The position numbers were made by a program, and so were the translations under genes. A stretch of 50,713 nt of DNA from an uncultured Alphaproteobacteria bacterium (GTDB taxonomy: Bacteria > Pseudomonadota > Alphaproteobacteria > RF32 > CAG-239). The notes beneath the pieces are model-generated. The model made no database searches, was not told the DNA's origin, and was given only the letters and a program-made list of their open reading frames with translations. The DNA lies in the NCBI GenBank assembly GCA_944392255.1, contig CALXVY010000009.1, forward strand, positions 1-50,713. The letters are read 5' to 3'. Below are positions 6,680 to 15,176 of the stretch, piece by piece. Position 1 is the first letter of the stretch. Each line of letters opens with the position of its first letter.

Positions 6680-8281
6680 ATGAAAGTTGTTATAATTGGC
6701 GGGGGTGCCGGCGGGGCTAGTTGTGCCGCTCGTTTAAGACGTTTGAACGAACAAGCTGAAATTATCATTTTGGAAAAAACTAATGAAATTTCTATCGCTA
6801 ACTGTGGGCTTCCTTACTATTGCGGAAATGTGATTGCCGACCGTGATGACTTGATGGTTTCTTCTCCCGAACATTTTGAAAATGTTTTTAATATCCGCGT
6901 TAAACTCAACAGTGAAGTTACAAAAATAAATTCTGCATCAAAAACAGTTACCACTCTCAGCGGCGAAGAAATTTCTTATGATAAATTGGTAATTGCAACC
7001 GGTGGTAAACCTTTTGTTCCGCCGCTTGATGGTTGGGGAAATATGCCACACTTTACTATTCGTCATCTTGCAGATGCCGATGCGGTCAAAAAATATATTA
7101 ATGAACATCATCCCAAAACAGCCAGCGTTATCGGTGGCGGTTTTATTGGTGTGGAAATGGCGGAAAATCTCATTGAAGCCGGCTTAAAAGTCAATCTTAT
7201 TGAACTGGCTCCGCAAGTATTAGCACCGCTTGATGAAGATATGGTTGGCATGATTCACAAAGAGCTTAAAGATAAAGGCATCAATCTTTATCTTAACACC
7301 AGTATCAATGCCGTTCTGCCTAAACAATTTAATCTTGCTTCAGGCGAAACCCTCGAATCAGATATGCTTATTTTGGCGCTTGGCGTACGCCCTGAAACCA
7401 AAATTGCCGCTGATGCCGGTATTGAAACTCTTGCAACAGGTGCTATTCGTACCAACGAATTTATGCAGACCAATTTTGCCGATATTTATGCATGTGGCGA
7501 CAATGTAGCCGTCAAAGATTTTGTTGATGGTGCCGAAACAACCATCGCTCTTGCTGGTCCGGCTAATCGTCAAGGACGCCTGATTGCCGACCATATTTGC
7601 GGCTCTGCTTATCCTTATACCGGAACACAGGGCTCTGGTGTGGTTAAGGTCTTTAATCTTACTGCTGCCTTTACCGGTCATAATGAAAGACAGCTCAAAA
7701 AGAAAAATATTGCTTACAAAAAAATGTTGATTTGGGGAAAATCTCATGCCGGATATTACCCTAATTCTACCCCTTTGGCTCTGAAAGTTCTTTATAATGC
7801 CGAAGGAAAAATCCTCGGGGCTCAAGCTATCGGTACGGAAGGTGTGGATAAGAGAATCGATATTATAGCAACCATTATGCGCTTGAACGGAACTTACAAA
7901 GATTTGCGTGATGCCGAGCTTTGCTATGCTCCTCCCTATTCTTCCGCTAAAGATCCGATTAACCTTATTGGTATGGCCATTCAAAATGTGGAAGAAAATC
8001 GTCTTAAACCTTATTTTGGTACCGATTTTCAAGATATGTTTGTAATAGATGTTCGCTCTACTGCCATGCACAAAGCTGGACATCTGCCCAATGCCATCAA
8101 TATGCCTATTCCACAGCTCAGACAGCACTTAAATGAAATTCCGCATAACCGTCCTATTCTCTTACACTGTATGATTGGTTATAACAGCTATCTGGCTTCT
8201 TGCATTTTGCGCCAAAACGGTTTTGATAATGTATTTAGCTATGCTGGTGGCTTTTCACAATATAAAACTCAAAAGGACTAA
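6680..8281 (+). CDS. CoA-disulfide reductase-like FAD/NAD(P) oxidoreductase with C-terminal rhodanese domain
   Basis: A 533-aa fusion. The N-terminal pyridine nucleotide-disulfide oxidoreductase has an FAD motif IGGGAGGASCAARLRR and the single active Cys42 in ANCGLPYYCG. It has a NAD(P) loop VIGGGFIGVEMAE and an FAD-binding DIYACGDN, with a dimerisation domain after about 330. The C-terminal rhodanese domain (about 450-530) carries Cys497 in LHCMIGYNS. CoADR-rhodanese enzymes reduce CoA disulfide, CoA persulfide or polysulfide and act in sulfur redox balance. AAGGAG lies 6 nt before the start, and the next gene follows after 5 nt. Confidence 0.92.
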   Translation: MKVVIIGGGAGGASCAARLRRLNEQAEIIILEKTNEISIANCGLPYYCGNVIADRDDLMVSSPEHFENVFNIRVKLNSEVTKINSASKTVTTLSGEEISYDKLVIATGGKPFVPPLDGWGNMPHFTIRHLADADAVKKYINEHHPKTASVIGGGFIGVEMAENLIEAGLKVNLIELAPQVLAPLDEDMVGMIHKELKDKGINLYLNTSINAVLPKQFNLASGETLESDMLILALGVRPETKIAADAGIETLATGAIRTNEFMQTNFADIYACGDNVAVKDFVDGAETTIALAGPANRQGRLIADHICGSAYPYTGTQGSGVVKVFNLTAAFTGHNERQLKKKNIAYKKMLIWGKSHAGYYPNSTPLALKVLYNAEGKILGAQAIGTEGVDKRIDIIATIMRLNGTYKDLRDAELCYAPPYSSAKDPINLIGMAIQNVEENRLKPYFGTDFQDMFVIDVRSTAMHKAGHLPNAINMPIPQLRQHLNEIPHNRPILLHCMIGYNSYLASCILRQNGFDNVFSYAGGFSQYKTQKD

Positions 8282-8286
8282 ATTTT

Positions 8287-8772
8287 ATGCCTCAATGCTT
8301 TCCGCCGCTTATTGATAATAACGCAAAAATTTTGATAATCGGTACCATGCCGAGCGTGAAATCTTTAGCGGCGGAAGAATATTATGCACACCCGCGCAAT
8401 GCCTTTTGGAAGATAATTGCCACCCTTTTTAACAATAGCACAGATTTTTCTGATTTTTCTGAGAAAAAAGCTTGCATTCTTGCCCATCATCTGGCGCTTT
8501 GGGATAATCTTAAATATTGCGAACGTAATGGTAGTTTGGACAGTAATATCAAAAATATGATTCCCAATGATTTTGAAAGCCTTTTGAAAAAATATCCGCA
8601 TATCTGTCGACTGATTTTTAATGGACAAAAGTCTTTTCAAATATTTAAACGTTTTCACTCAGAACTCTTAGAAAAATATCAGTACTTTGTTCTTCCTTCA
8701 ACCAGTCCAACTCATGCATCTCTTTCTTTTGATAAAAAACTCTCCCTTTGGCAAAAGGCACTCATGTTTTAG
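8287..8772 (+). CDS. Hypoxanthine (deoxyinosine) DNA glycosylase, UDG superfamily
   Basis: A 161-aa protein with the UDG-superfamily motifs ILIIGTMPSVKSL and the flanking YYAHPRNAFWK, and the C-terminal FVLPSTSPTHASLSF. This arrangement matches the DNA-deoxyinosine glycosylase family (UDG family 6), which excises hypoxanthine formed by adenine deamination. The length is typical. It lies 5 nt downstream of the CoA-disulfide reductase gene and is probably co-transcribed with it. A Mug-like specificity cannot be fully excluded. Confidence 0.85.
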   Translation: MPQCFPPLIDNNAKILIIGTMPSVKSLAAEEYYAHPRNAFWKIIATLFNNSTDFSDFSEKKACILAHHLALWDNLKYCERNGSLDSNIKNMIPNDFESLLKKYPHICRLIFNGQKSFQIFKRFHSELLEKYQYFVLPSTSPTHASLSFDKKLSLWQKALMF

Positions 8773-8859
8773 ACAAAAAAATACTTGATTATTACCCCAA
8801 ATGGTGATACCTCTAGTTTTGAGTTAACTATATTTATGTTTCACCAAAATTATTAAGTT

Positions 8860-9603
8860 ATGGATAAAATTATTAACTACATTGAAAATGTGACAAATGA
8901 ACGCAATCTTTCTTTGCTCTCTTGGCAAGAAATTGTCGATAAAGTTGTTCTCCCCAAAATGGCTGGCCCCGAAGATACCAGATGGTGCATCAACGATATG
9001 TTTATGAACTTGCTGGCCTATTTTCCTCAAGAAATAACTGAGAAAAATATTGTTTTGACACCGGTTTTGCTTGAAATTGCATTACAACGCCTTTCTTGCG
9101 GTGCTGTTTTGCATGATCCAGCACCATGGCCGGAACCTCTGCCAAAGAAATATTGGAAATATTCCTCTAAATGGGATGAAAAACATATAATGACAGGGGG
9201 GTGCTACAATTTTATAATGCTTGGAATTGAACAGGCTCTCAAGTTTGAGATGACTAGAAATCATGCCTTGAAAATTCTCTTTGGTTTGATGCAATATACT
9301 GATGCAGCCGGAAATATTTATGCGGGTTTCATGTTAGGCGATTTAAAAAACAAAGCGGCTCAACTTTATTGTCACGCAGAAAAATTGGTTGAGAAATATG
9401 CCTCTTTTGACGAAATTTATCCTTATTATGCTCGCCAAGGACAATGGGAAAAACACATAGTCTATTGGGGCGAATATATAGATAAAATTAATTGGGATGA
9501 CTTTTTTGAAAGAACGCATGCTGTGACAACCAAAAACTTTATTAGTCGACGCATACAAAGAAATGCTATCCGTAAAAAGATTAAAAAAGCGGCTTCAATG
9601 TAG
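8860..9603 (+). CDS. Hypothetical protein, 247 aa
   Basis: I do not recognise a family. The protein is mostly helical and soluble, with many aromatic residues (for example DPAPWPEPLPKKYWKYSSKWDEKH near 105-128) and a basic C-terminus (RRIQRNAIRKKIKKA). There is no signal peptide or membrane segment. The start has only a weak ribosome binding site. It lies between the glycosylase and a terminator shared with the convergent deaminase gene. Confidence 0.65.
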   Translation: MDKIINYIENVTNERNLSLLSWQEIVDKVVLPKMAGPEDTRWCINDMFMNLLAYFPQEITEKNIVLTPVLLEIALQRLSCGAVLHDPAPWPEPLPKKYWKYSSKWDEKHIMTGGCYNFIMLGIEQALKFEMTRNHALKILFGLMQYTDAAGNIYAGFMLGDLKNKAAQLYCHAEKLVEKYASFDEIYPYYARQGQWEKHIVYWGEYIDKINWDDFFERTHAVTTKNFISRRIQRNAIRKKIKKAASM

Positions 9604-9621
9604 CAGAAGATTATTTTTAAG

Positions 9622-9656
9622 AAAAAGCTCTGATTTTTATATCAGAGCTTTTTCTT
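9622..9656. terminator. Bidirectional terminator between convergent genes
   Basis: AAGCTCTGAT (9625-9634) pairs with ATCAGAGCTT (9641-9650), with an A-tract before and a T-tract after. It can serve the gene ending at 9603 and the deaminase ending at 9660. Confidence 0.85.
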
Positions 9657-9659
9657 TTT

Positions 9660-10106
9660 TTAATAAGGTCTTTTGTTTGTATCAGCGTACCAATCATCCA
9701 TTACTGCACGCGCTGTCTTTAAATCAATATGATGCAAGTTTATCACATCTTCATCATAAAAAACTCTGTCTCTGAAGCCAATGGCATCGGCATCATCACG
9801 GGTTGCGGCATAATAAACCTCGGCAATGTTCGCCCATTTGGCCGAGTTCAAACACATGGGACATGGCTCACATGATGTATAGAGCACGCAACCTGTTAAA
9901 TCAAAAGTTCCCAATTCTTTGCACGCTTTTCTAATGCAGTTAACTTCGGCATGGGCTGTTGGGTCATTATCTATCACAACTGTGTTATGCGCTTTGGCGA
10001 TAATCTTACCATCTTTTACAATTACGGCACCAAAAGGAGAACTTCCACTTTCTATTGACAATTTGCTTTCATCAATAGCGGCTTGCAAAAATTCTTTATC
10101 TGTCAT
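9660..10106 (-). CDS. Nucleoside/guanine deaminase, cytidine-deaminase fold
   Basis: A 148-aa zinc deaminase with motif HAEVNCIRKA (catalytic Glu) and PCPMC zinc ligands. The DPTAHAEV segment, TSCEPCPMCLNSAKWA and the aromatic C-terminal tail resemble GuaD-type guanine deaminases more than tRNA adenosine deaminase TadA. It is likely to deaminate guanine or a related base in purine salvage. GAGG lies just before the ATG. The upstream terminator at 10128-10149 separates it from the IHF operon, so it probably has its own promoter. Confidence 0.82.
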   Translation of the reverse strand: MTDKEFLQAAIDESKLSIESGSSPFGAVIVKDGKIIAKAHNTVVIDNDPTAHAEVNCIRKACKELGTFDLTGCVLYTSCEPCPMCLNSAKWANIAEVYYAATRDDADAIGFRDRVFYDEDVINLHHIDLKTARAVMDDWYADTNKRPY

Positions 10107-10127
10107 TTTTCCTCTCTTTGCATAAAA

Positions 10128-10149
10128 AAAGCTTCCTTTAAGAAGCTTT
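10128..10149 (-). terminator. Terminator of the rpmF-plsX-fabH-ihfA-merR operon
   Basis: AAAGCTTC/GAAGCTTT stem (10128-10135 with 10142-10149) followed on the minus strand by a run of T. The stem overlaps the last codons of the MerR-like gene. Confidence 0.8.
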
Positions 10150-10554
10150 ATTTATTTTGTTTAACGTTTGGGTTAAATCTTCTTTCATTACTTTGAGTTC
10201 ACCTATCAAACCCGTGATAAATTCTCGGCTTTGCAAATCTAATTTAACATCGGGAATCACTTCTTCAAAAAAGTCTTTCTGAATCTCTTCTCCCAAAATG
10301 TTTTTTAAGCCTTTTTCCTTAAAAACTTTTTGTACTCCTTCAATGGTGTAACGTTTATTATACAAAAAGTCTTTAATGGTTTTGACGATTTCAACATCAT
10401 CAGGACGGTAGTATCTTCTACCACCATTTCTTTTCATTGGCTTGATTTGCGGAAACTTTGTTTCCCAAAAGCGAAGCACATGCGTTGCCACGCCTAACTC
10501 TTCAGCGACTTCGGCAATGGTTCTAAATGCGGCTTTGCTCTTGTTTACAGCCAT
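10138..10554 (-). CDS. MerR-family regulator downstream of ihfA
   Basis: A 138-aa protein with a MerR helix-turn-helix ([23 protein letters not shown], then [23 protein letters not shown]) and a short C-terminal helix. Its position directly after ihfA is a conserved alphaproteobacterial arrangement. Effector and targets are unknown. GGGGAAG precedes the ATG, and the gene ends inside the terminator hairpin. Confidence 0.9.
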   Translation of the reverse strand: MAVNKSKAAFRTIAEVAEELGVATHVLRFWETKFPQIKPMKRNGGRRYYRPDDVEIVKTIKDFLYNKRYTIEGVQKVFKEKGLKNILGEEIQKDFFEEVIPDVKLDLQSREFITGLIGELKVMKEDLTQTLNKINKAS

Positions 10555-10569
10555 TAAACTTCCCCTTTA

Positions 10570-10854
10570 TTAGGCGTTGATGATTTTTCTCATGGTTTGA
10601 GAAGGTTTGAACGAAATAACACGACGAGAAGAAATAACTGCTTCTACTCCGGTTTTAGGATTGCGTCCGGCGCGAGCTTTCTTATCTCTTAATGAGAAAG
10701 TACCAAAAGAAGACAATTTTACTTCATTGCCGCTACTTAATTCATTGACAATTTCATCTAAAATCATATCTAAAACGTCTGTCGAATCTTTACGGGATAA
10801 GCCGATTTCTTCATAAATGGTTTCTGCAACATCTGCACGTGTTATTGTTTTCAT
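10570..10854 (-). CDS. ihfA: Integration host factor subunit alpha
   Basis: A 94-aa HU/IHF-fold DNA-bending protein. It has the N-terminal helices TRADVAETIYEEIGLSRKDS, the core VKLSSFGTFSLRDKKARAGRNPKTG and the arm/tail RRVISFKPSQTMRKIINA. The ATG at 10854 is chosen because the family begins at MKTITRAD; upstream in-frame codons are non-conserved and run through the leader. It lies after fabH and before the MerR gene, as in most alphaproteobacteria. Confidence 0.93.
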   Translation of the reverse strand: MKTITRADVAETIYEEIGLSRKDSTDVLDMILDEIVNELSSGNEVKLSSFGTFSLRDKKARAGRNPKTGVEAVISSRRVISFKPSQTMRKIINA

Positions 10855-10953
10855 ATTTATAATCCTCTTTATTAATTTGTTGCAAACAATTAGCTTATTT
10901 TTTTTACTCTGACAAGTCCCTAAAAACAACTTATCCAAAGTATTATAATTCTC

Positions 10954-11934
10954 TTATATACGGACTAATGCGCCGCCCCAAGTAAAACCTGCACCCATGG
11001 CGTTTAAGACAACCAAGTCACCTTTCTTGATGGTGCCATCTGTCAATTTTTCTGACAAAGCCAATGGAATGGTTGCGGCTGAGGTATTAGCTTGATGATC
11101 AATCGTGACAATAACTTTTTCTTCCGGCAAACCTAATTTTTGACCAACGCCTGAGATAATGCGAACATTGGCTTGGTGCGGAACTAACCAATCAATATCT
11201 TGAGCAGATACGCCACCCATTTTCATAACTTCTTCTGCAGCTTCGGTTAAGCTGTTAATGGCATATTTGAAAACTTCTTTACCATTCATCCAAATATAAC
11301 CCGCAGTCTGTGTGGTTGAAACACCACCTGTGCAAAGCAAGTTTTCAAATTGTGTTCCATCGGCATATATTTTTGTTGCTAAGACTCCGGTGTCTTCTGA
11401 TGTTCCATTACCTTCTTTAGCGCGTAAAATAATGGCGCCGGCACCATCGCCGAACAAAACACAAGTATTTCTATCTGTCCAATCGGTAATTTTAGATAAT
11501 GTTTCTGCACTAACAACCAAAACTGTTTTCATTTGACCCAGACGAATCATATTATCAGCAACGGTTAATGCATAAACAAAACCTGAACAAGCTGCGGAAA
11601 TATCCATTGCGGCTGCGCCGACACGCATTCCTAATTTGGCGGCAATTTTGGCTGATGTTGCCGGTGTTGTATTATCCGGTGTAACGGTAGCCAAAACAAT
11701 TGCATCTATCTCTTCTGCAGAAATTCCAGCAGTTTTAACAGCCATTTGAGCGGCTTTTAATGCCAAATCAGATGTATATTCATCTTTTTCGGCCACATGA
11801 CGACTCTTGATACCGGTACGTGTACTAATCCACTCATCGTTAGTATCAACAATTTTTGCCAAATCATCATTGGTTAACTCTTTGGCCGGAAGATAGTGTC
11901 CGTGCCCAATAATTTCAGATCTAATACATGTCAT
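10954..11934 (-). CDS. fabH: 3-oxoacyl-ACP synthase III
   Basis: A 326-aa KAS III that starts fatty-acid synthesis by condensing acetyl-CoA with malonyl-ACP. The catalytic triad is visible: Cys116 in DISAACSGFVY, His253 in VPHQANVRI and Asn283 in HQANTSAATIP. The usual Gly before the Asn is Ala here. It ends with the typical MGAGFTWGGALVRI. Its start lies inside the end of plsX (14-nt overlap), so the two are translationally coupled. Confidence 0.96.
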   Translation of the reverse strand: MTCIRSEIIGHGHYLPAKELTNDDLAKIVDTNDEWISTRTGIKSRHVAEKDEYTSDLALKAAQMAVKTAGISAEEIDAIVLATVTPDNTTPATSAKIAAKLGMRVGAAAMDISAACSGFVYALTVADNMIRLGQMKTVLVVSAETLSKITDWTDRNTCVLFGDGAGAIILRAKEGNGTSEDTGVLATKIYADGTQFENLLCTGGVSTTQTAGYIWMNGKEVFKYAINSLTEAAEEVMKMGGVSAQDIDWLVPHQANVRIISGVGQKLGLPEEKVIVTIDHQANTSAATIPLALSEKLTDGTIKKGDLVVLNAMGAGFTWGGALVRI

Positions 11935-12982
11935 ATAATATTTCCTGTGATAATTCGTCTAAATCTACTTTTTCAATTTCGGACTTAATTGTTGAAACAA
12001 AGTTTTGTCTTACCAAATTTGCGGCATTGCTTACGGCGACAGAAAATCCTAAAGCATCTGTTCCGCCATGACTTTTTACGGTCAATCCATTCAAGCCGAC
12101 CATCATGGCTCCGTTATACAAACGCGGGTCCATTGTTTTTTTAACCTTCAACATTACGCCGAGCATAAACGGAATACCAAATTTTGCCAAAAATGAATGT
12201 TTGATTGCATCTTTTAGCAAGCGTACGACCAGCTTGGCAGTTCCCTCAATGGATTTCAAGGCAATATTTCCGGTAAAACCGTCTGCGACAACAACATCAG
12301 CAACGCCGTTTGAAAGTTCATGAGGTTCTATATAGCCAATAAAATCAATATTCATATGAGAATGTTTGATAATCTTAGCGGCCTGCTTGATTTCTTCTTT
12401 ACCTTTCATCTCTTCTGCACCAATGTTGAGCAAAGCAACACGAGGCTTTTCAAGATTTAAGGTATGACGTGCCAAGATGTCTCCCATGAGGGCAAATTCT
12501 GCTAAGTTTATTGCATCACATTCCGTATTTGCACCTAAGTCCAACATAACGTATTTTCCGGTACGATGCGGCATGATACTCACAATTGCCGGTCGGTGAA
12601 TTTTGGTAATGGTACGCAAAACAATTTTAGAAATTGCCATCAATGCGCCTGTATTACCGGCAGAAACAATAGCTTGTGCCTCACCTCTGCGAACGGCATC
12701 TATTGCCATATACATACTGGTATTTTTGTTACGAATGACTTGTGAAGGTTTATCTTCATTGTGAACCATCTCTGCACAATGACGAACTTCACAAACCTTT
12801 TGGAGTGCGGGGTATTGGGTTAAAATTGGCATTACCTTTGCTTCATCTCCAAAAAGCAAAAACCGAACATCGGGATTCTTTTTGGCTGCAATGGCAAGCC
12901 CTTCTATCACGACTCTGGGGGAATTATCTCCCCCCATTGCGTCTATTGATATGACCAGATTACTAGACAAAACCTGCTCCAT
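11921..12982 (-). CDS. plsX: Phosphate acyltransferase PlsX
   Basis: A 353-aa enzyme that makes acyl-phosphate from acyl-ACP for phospholipid synthesis. Family motifs are ISIDAMGGDNSP at the start, SAGNTGALM, RPAIVSIMPHRTGKYVMLDLGAN and VADGFTGNIALKSIEGTA. It is of normal length and lies between rpmF and fabH in the conserved order. Confidence 0.96.
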   Translation of the reverse strand: MEQVLSSNLVISIDAMGGDNSPRVVIEGLAIAAKKNPDVRFLLFGDEAKVMPILTQYPALQKVCEVRHCAEMVHNEDKPSQVIRNKNTSMYMAIDAVRRGEAQAIVSAGNTGALMAISKIVLRTITKIHRPAIVSIMPHRTGKYVMLDLGANTECDAINLAEFALMGDILARHTLNLEKPRVALLNIGAEEMKGKEEIKQAAKIIKHSHMNIDFIGYIEPHELSNGVADVVVADGFTGNIALKSIEGTAKLVVRLLKDAIKHSFLAKFGIPFMLGVMLKVKKTMDPRLYNGAMMVGLNGLTVKSHGGTDALGFSVAVSNAANLVRQNFVSTIKSEIEKVDLDELSQEILYDMY

Positions 12983-13045
12983 ATAGATAATTGTGACATT
13001 TACAGACTCTCATAACAAGAGTTTATAAATGCTTTGATTTTTTAA

Positions 13046-13237
13046 TTATTCTTCAGCAGCTGCTTTTTTAGCAACAACTTCACGACCATCGTATTGACCG
13101 CATGACGGGCAAACACTGTGAGGTCTTTTCAACTCGCCACAATTCGGGCATTCCATGTATGAATTGGGTTTCAAAGCATCATGTGAACGACGCATGTTGC
13201 GACGAGAAGGTGTTGTTTTCTTCTTTGGTGTAGCCAT
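13046..13237 (-). CDS. rpmF: 50S ribosomal protein bL32
   Basis: A 63-aa bL32 beginning [20 protein letters not shown], with a zinc-ribbon [18 protein letters not shown] (four Cys). The ATG is preceded by the sequence AATAAGAGTATAAGAAA, which is identical upstream of rpmG at 34612, suggesting a shared expression signal. Confidence 0.96.
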   Translation of the reverse strand: MATPKKKTTPSRRNMRRSHDALKPNSYMECPNCGELKRPHSVCPSCGQYDGREVVAKKAAAEE

Positions 13238-13429
13238 TTTCTTATACTCTTATTCTATTACACTTAAAATTAATACACTTTCACAGCCATTAATAAACCA
13301 TTTAGTTTTTTAAATCAACTAATAAAAACGGCTTTATGAACTGAATGACGTTTTATATAATATTTTTGCTTTTGGCAAGTCTTTTTTATTATATTTTACC
13401 TTTTTATTTGGTTTTTCCGCCGTTTAATC

Positions 13430-13948
13430 TCATTTCTTGAGTTTTTTTAACACGTTGAATGGATTATTTGACTCTGTTGTCTCTTCATCAAACTCTGAAA
13501 CAAAGTGAAATTCTTCGCCTTCTTTGCGTGGATTGTCATCCATGACGAGTGCAACCTGCTCTATGGCAATTTGGCATAAGTCTATTTTTCCATTGTCAAG
13601 CAAATATGGTTCATCATCATAAATATCAAAGTCAAAATCTTTTAAATCTTGCGGGGTGGCTGTTGTATCAAAATAAATGGAAAATTCCAGCGAATAAGTC
13701 TTATAAAAATTTTCCAAACTTATTACGCTCTTTAATTCGAACTCGGCATCAACTTTACCCCAGACATCTAATCTATGCTCTTTTTTCTTATACTTCAAAA
13801 ATATTTCGGCGGCAAAAGAGCGCACGCTTTCTACTTTGAAAACTTCTTTTAAATAGTTCAATTCTTCTTCATTTGCGTGAAGATGATATTTTTTTTCCGA
13901 AGCTGTTAATTCATCAACAACTATGGGATAAGAAAAAAGATTTTGCAT
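13430..13948 (-). CDS. DUF177 (YceD) family protein
   Basis: A 172-aa acidic protein with the DUF177 pattern: VWGKVDAEFELKSVISLENF in the middle and YDDEPYLLDNGKIDLCQIAIEQVALVMDDNPRK near the end. In bacteria and plastids DUF177 proteins are linked to 23S rRNA and rpmF, and this gene sits directly upstream of rpmF. The typical Cys pair is missing, as usual in alphaproteobacteria. Confidence 0.88.
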   Translation of the reverse strand: MQNLFSYPIVVDELTASEKKYHLHANEEELNYLKEVFKVESVRSFAAEIFLKYKKKEHRLDVWGKVDAEFELKSVISLENFYKTYSLEFSIYFDTTATPQDLKDFDFDIYDDEPYLLDNGKIDLCQIAIEQVALVMDDNPRKEGEEFHFVSEFDEETTESNNPFNVLKKLKK

Positions 13949-13987
13949 TAATTTTTTCCTTGTGTTATAAGTTCTACTAAACTTTTA

Positions 13988-13996
13988 TGATATAAT
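13988..13996 (+). promoter_or_regulatory. Extended -10 promoter of bamE
   Basis: TGATATAAT is an extended -10 (TGnTATAAT) with no good -35 at standard distance. It lies 15 nt before the bamE ATG, so the leader would be very short. Confidence 0.45.
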
Positions 13997-14011
13997 AGCA
14001 AGGATTACGAG

Positions 14012-14473
14012 ATGTCAATAAACAAAATTTCTATCTTGAGTTTGGCTTTATCTATAATGCTTTCGGCTTGTTCCAGTGACTTATTTTTAACTCATAACGG
14101 AAATATGCCTTCTAATGAACGCATTTCTCAACTCAAGCTCGGCGATACAAAAGAACAAGTGGTCAGAACTCTCGGGGCTCCTTCTTCCGTGGTTTCTTTT
14201 GATAAGAATACTTGGATTTATATGTCTTCTTCCATCAAACGTGTTGCTTTTATGGAACCCAAAGAAGTTAATCGAGACATTTTAACAATTGAATTTAATA
14301 ATGAAGGAAGAATATCTAATATAGAACGTTTAACCAAAGCTGACGGAAAAGAAATTGCCGTTAGTACAGATGCTACAAAATCTCAAGGACATGACGTTGG
14401 TTTCTTTGAAAAATATTTTGGCGGCGTTGGCGGATATTCTCCTTTCCCCGTGGTTGACCCCAGAGAATTATAA
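14012..14473 (+). CDS. bamE: Outer membrane assembly lipoprotein BamE/SmpA
   Basis: A 153-aa lipoprotein with lipobox LSAC (Cys20). The SmpA/OmlA domain includes ISQLKLGDTKEQVVRTLGAPS and WIYMSSSIKRVAF. BamE is the small outer membrane lipoprotein of the BAM complex that folds beta-barrel proteins. It is divergent from the DUF177 gene, as in other alphaproteobacteria. The sequence after about residue 115 is variable. Confidence 0.9.
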   Translation: MSINKISILSLALSIMLSACSSDLFLTHNGNMPSNERISQLKLGDTKEQVVRTLGAPSSVVSFDKNTWIYMSSSIKRVAFMEPKEVNRDILTIEFNNEGRISNIERLTKADGKEIAVSTDATKSQGHDVGFFEKYFGGVGGYSPFPVVDPREL

Positions 14474-14476
14474 ACT

Positions 14477-14500
14477 AAAGGCTCCTTTTACGGAGCCTTT
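14477..14500. terminator. Bidirectional terminator
   Basis: AAAGGCTCC and GGAGCCTTT pair around TTTTAC, with a T-run after. It serves bamE and the convergent gene ending at 14505. Confidence 0.88.
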
Positions 14501-14504
14501 TTTA

Positions 14505-15176
14505 TTATAATCCGACATCAGGTTCTACCCCTTGCTCTCTTAAAATTTGCAAAATTTCAGCCAAGTATATTTTTTCGTTATAAGCCAAAAAACCATCACT
14601 TATACAAATTTTGACTACGGCTTGTACTAAATCTTCTGCTTCTTCGGGCGTTTTTTGTTTTAGATTTTCTACCGATTGATAAAATTCTTCCGTTGTCGGA
14701 TGTAAAGATTTTAGGCAACTTTCTATATAATTTTTACTCAAACTTTGCGGTCTGGGATGATGTTGCTCAATGTATTGCAAAATTGTTTTTTTCTTAATCT
14801 CTGAAAAATAGTCTATACATTTGGCAATATATAGCAAAATAACAATATCATCTTTTAAGATTTCCAATAATTCTAGATTAACCGGAATCTTGCGCACTGG
14901 TTGTTCCTGAGGTTCTATTTGCTCTGATTTAAATTCATTATAATCTCGAAGTAAGACCGAACAAGATGTGTATAATTTTTCTGTACTTAAATCAAAAATA
15001 TCTTTGACATAGGCTGCATCTATTACTTTTGAACTTTTATCTTTATAAAAATATAAATTCAGCATGATATTGCCGCTATGTTCCCATATATTTTTTAATG
15101 CAACATTTTCTTCTTTGATGCCATCTCCAAAATTGATATGCGCCAATAGATTATAAAACATTACATCTTTTGCCAT
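14505..15176 (-). CDS. TerB-like domain protein downstream of mfd
   Basis: A 223-aa soluble helical protein. The C-terminal part (about 165-218: EEAEDLVQAVVKICISDGFLAYNEKIYLAEILQILRE) resembles the TerB/DjlA-N metal-binding helical domain. The N-terminal part is not recognised. Its start codon follows the mfd stop codon directly, so it is co-transcribed with mfd. A link to repair is only positional. Confidence 0.65.
   Translation of the reverse strand: MAKDVMFYNLLAHINFGDGIKEENVALKNIWEHSGNIMLNLYFYKDKSSKVIDAAYVKDIFDLSTEKLYTSCSVLLRDYNEFKSEQIEPQEQPVRKIPVNLELLEILKDDIVILLYIAKCIDYFSEIKKKTILQYIEQHHPRPQSLSKNYIESCLKSLHPTTEEFYQSVENLKQKTPEEAEDLVQAVVKICISDGFLAYNEKIYLAEILQILREQGVEPDVGL

Noticed and set aside
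7358-8128. 256-codon minus-strand open frame
   Set aside because: It lies fully inside the CoA-disulfide reductase-rhodanese gene, has no ribosome binding site and no recognisable domain.
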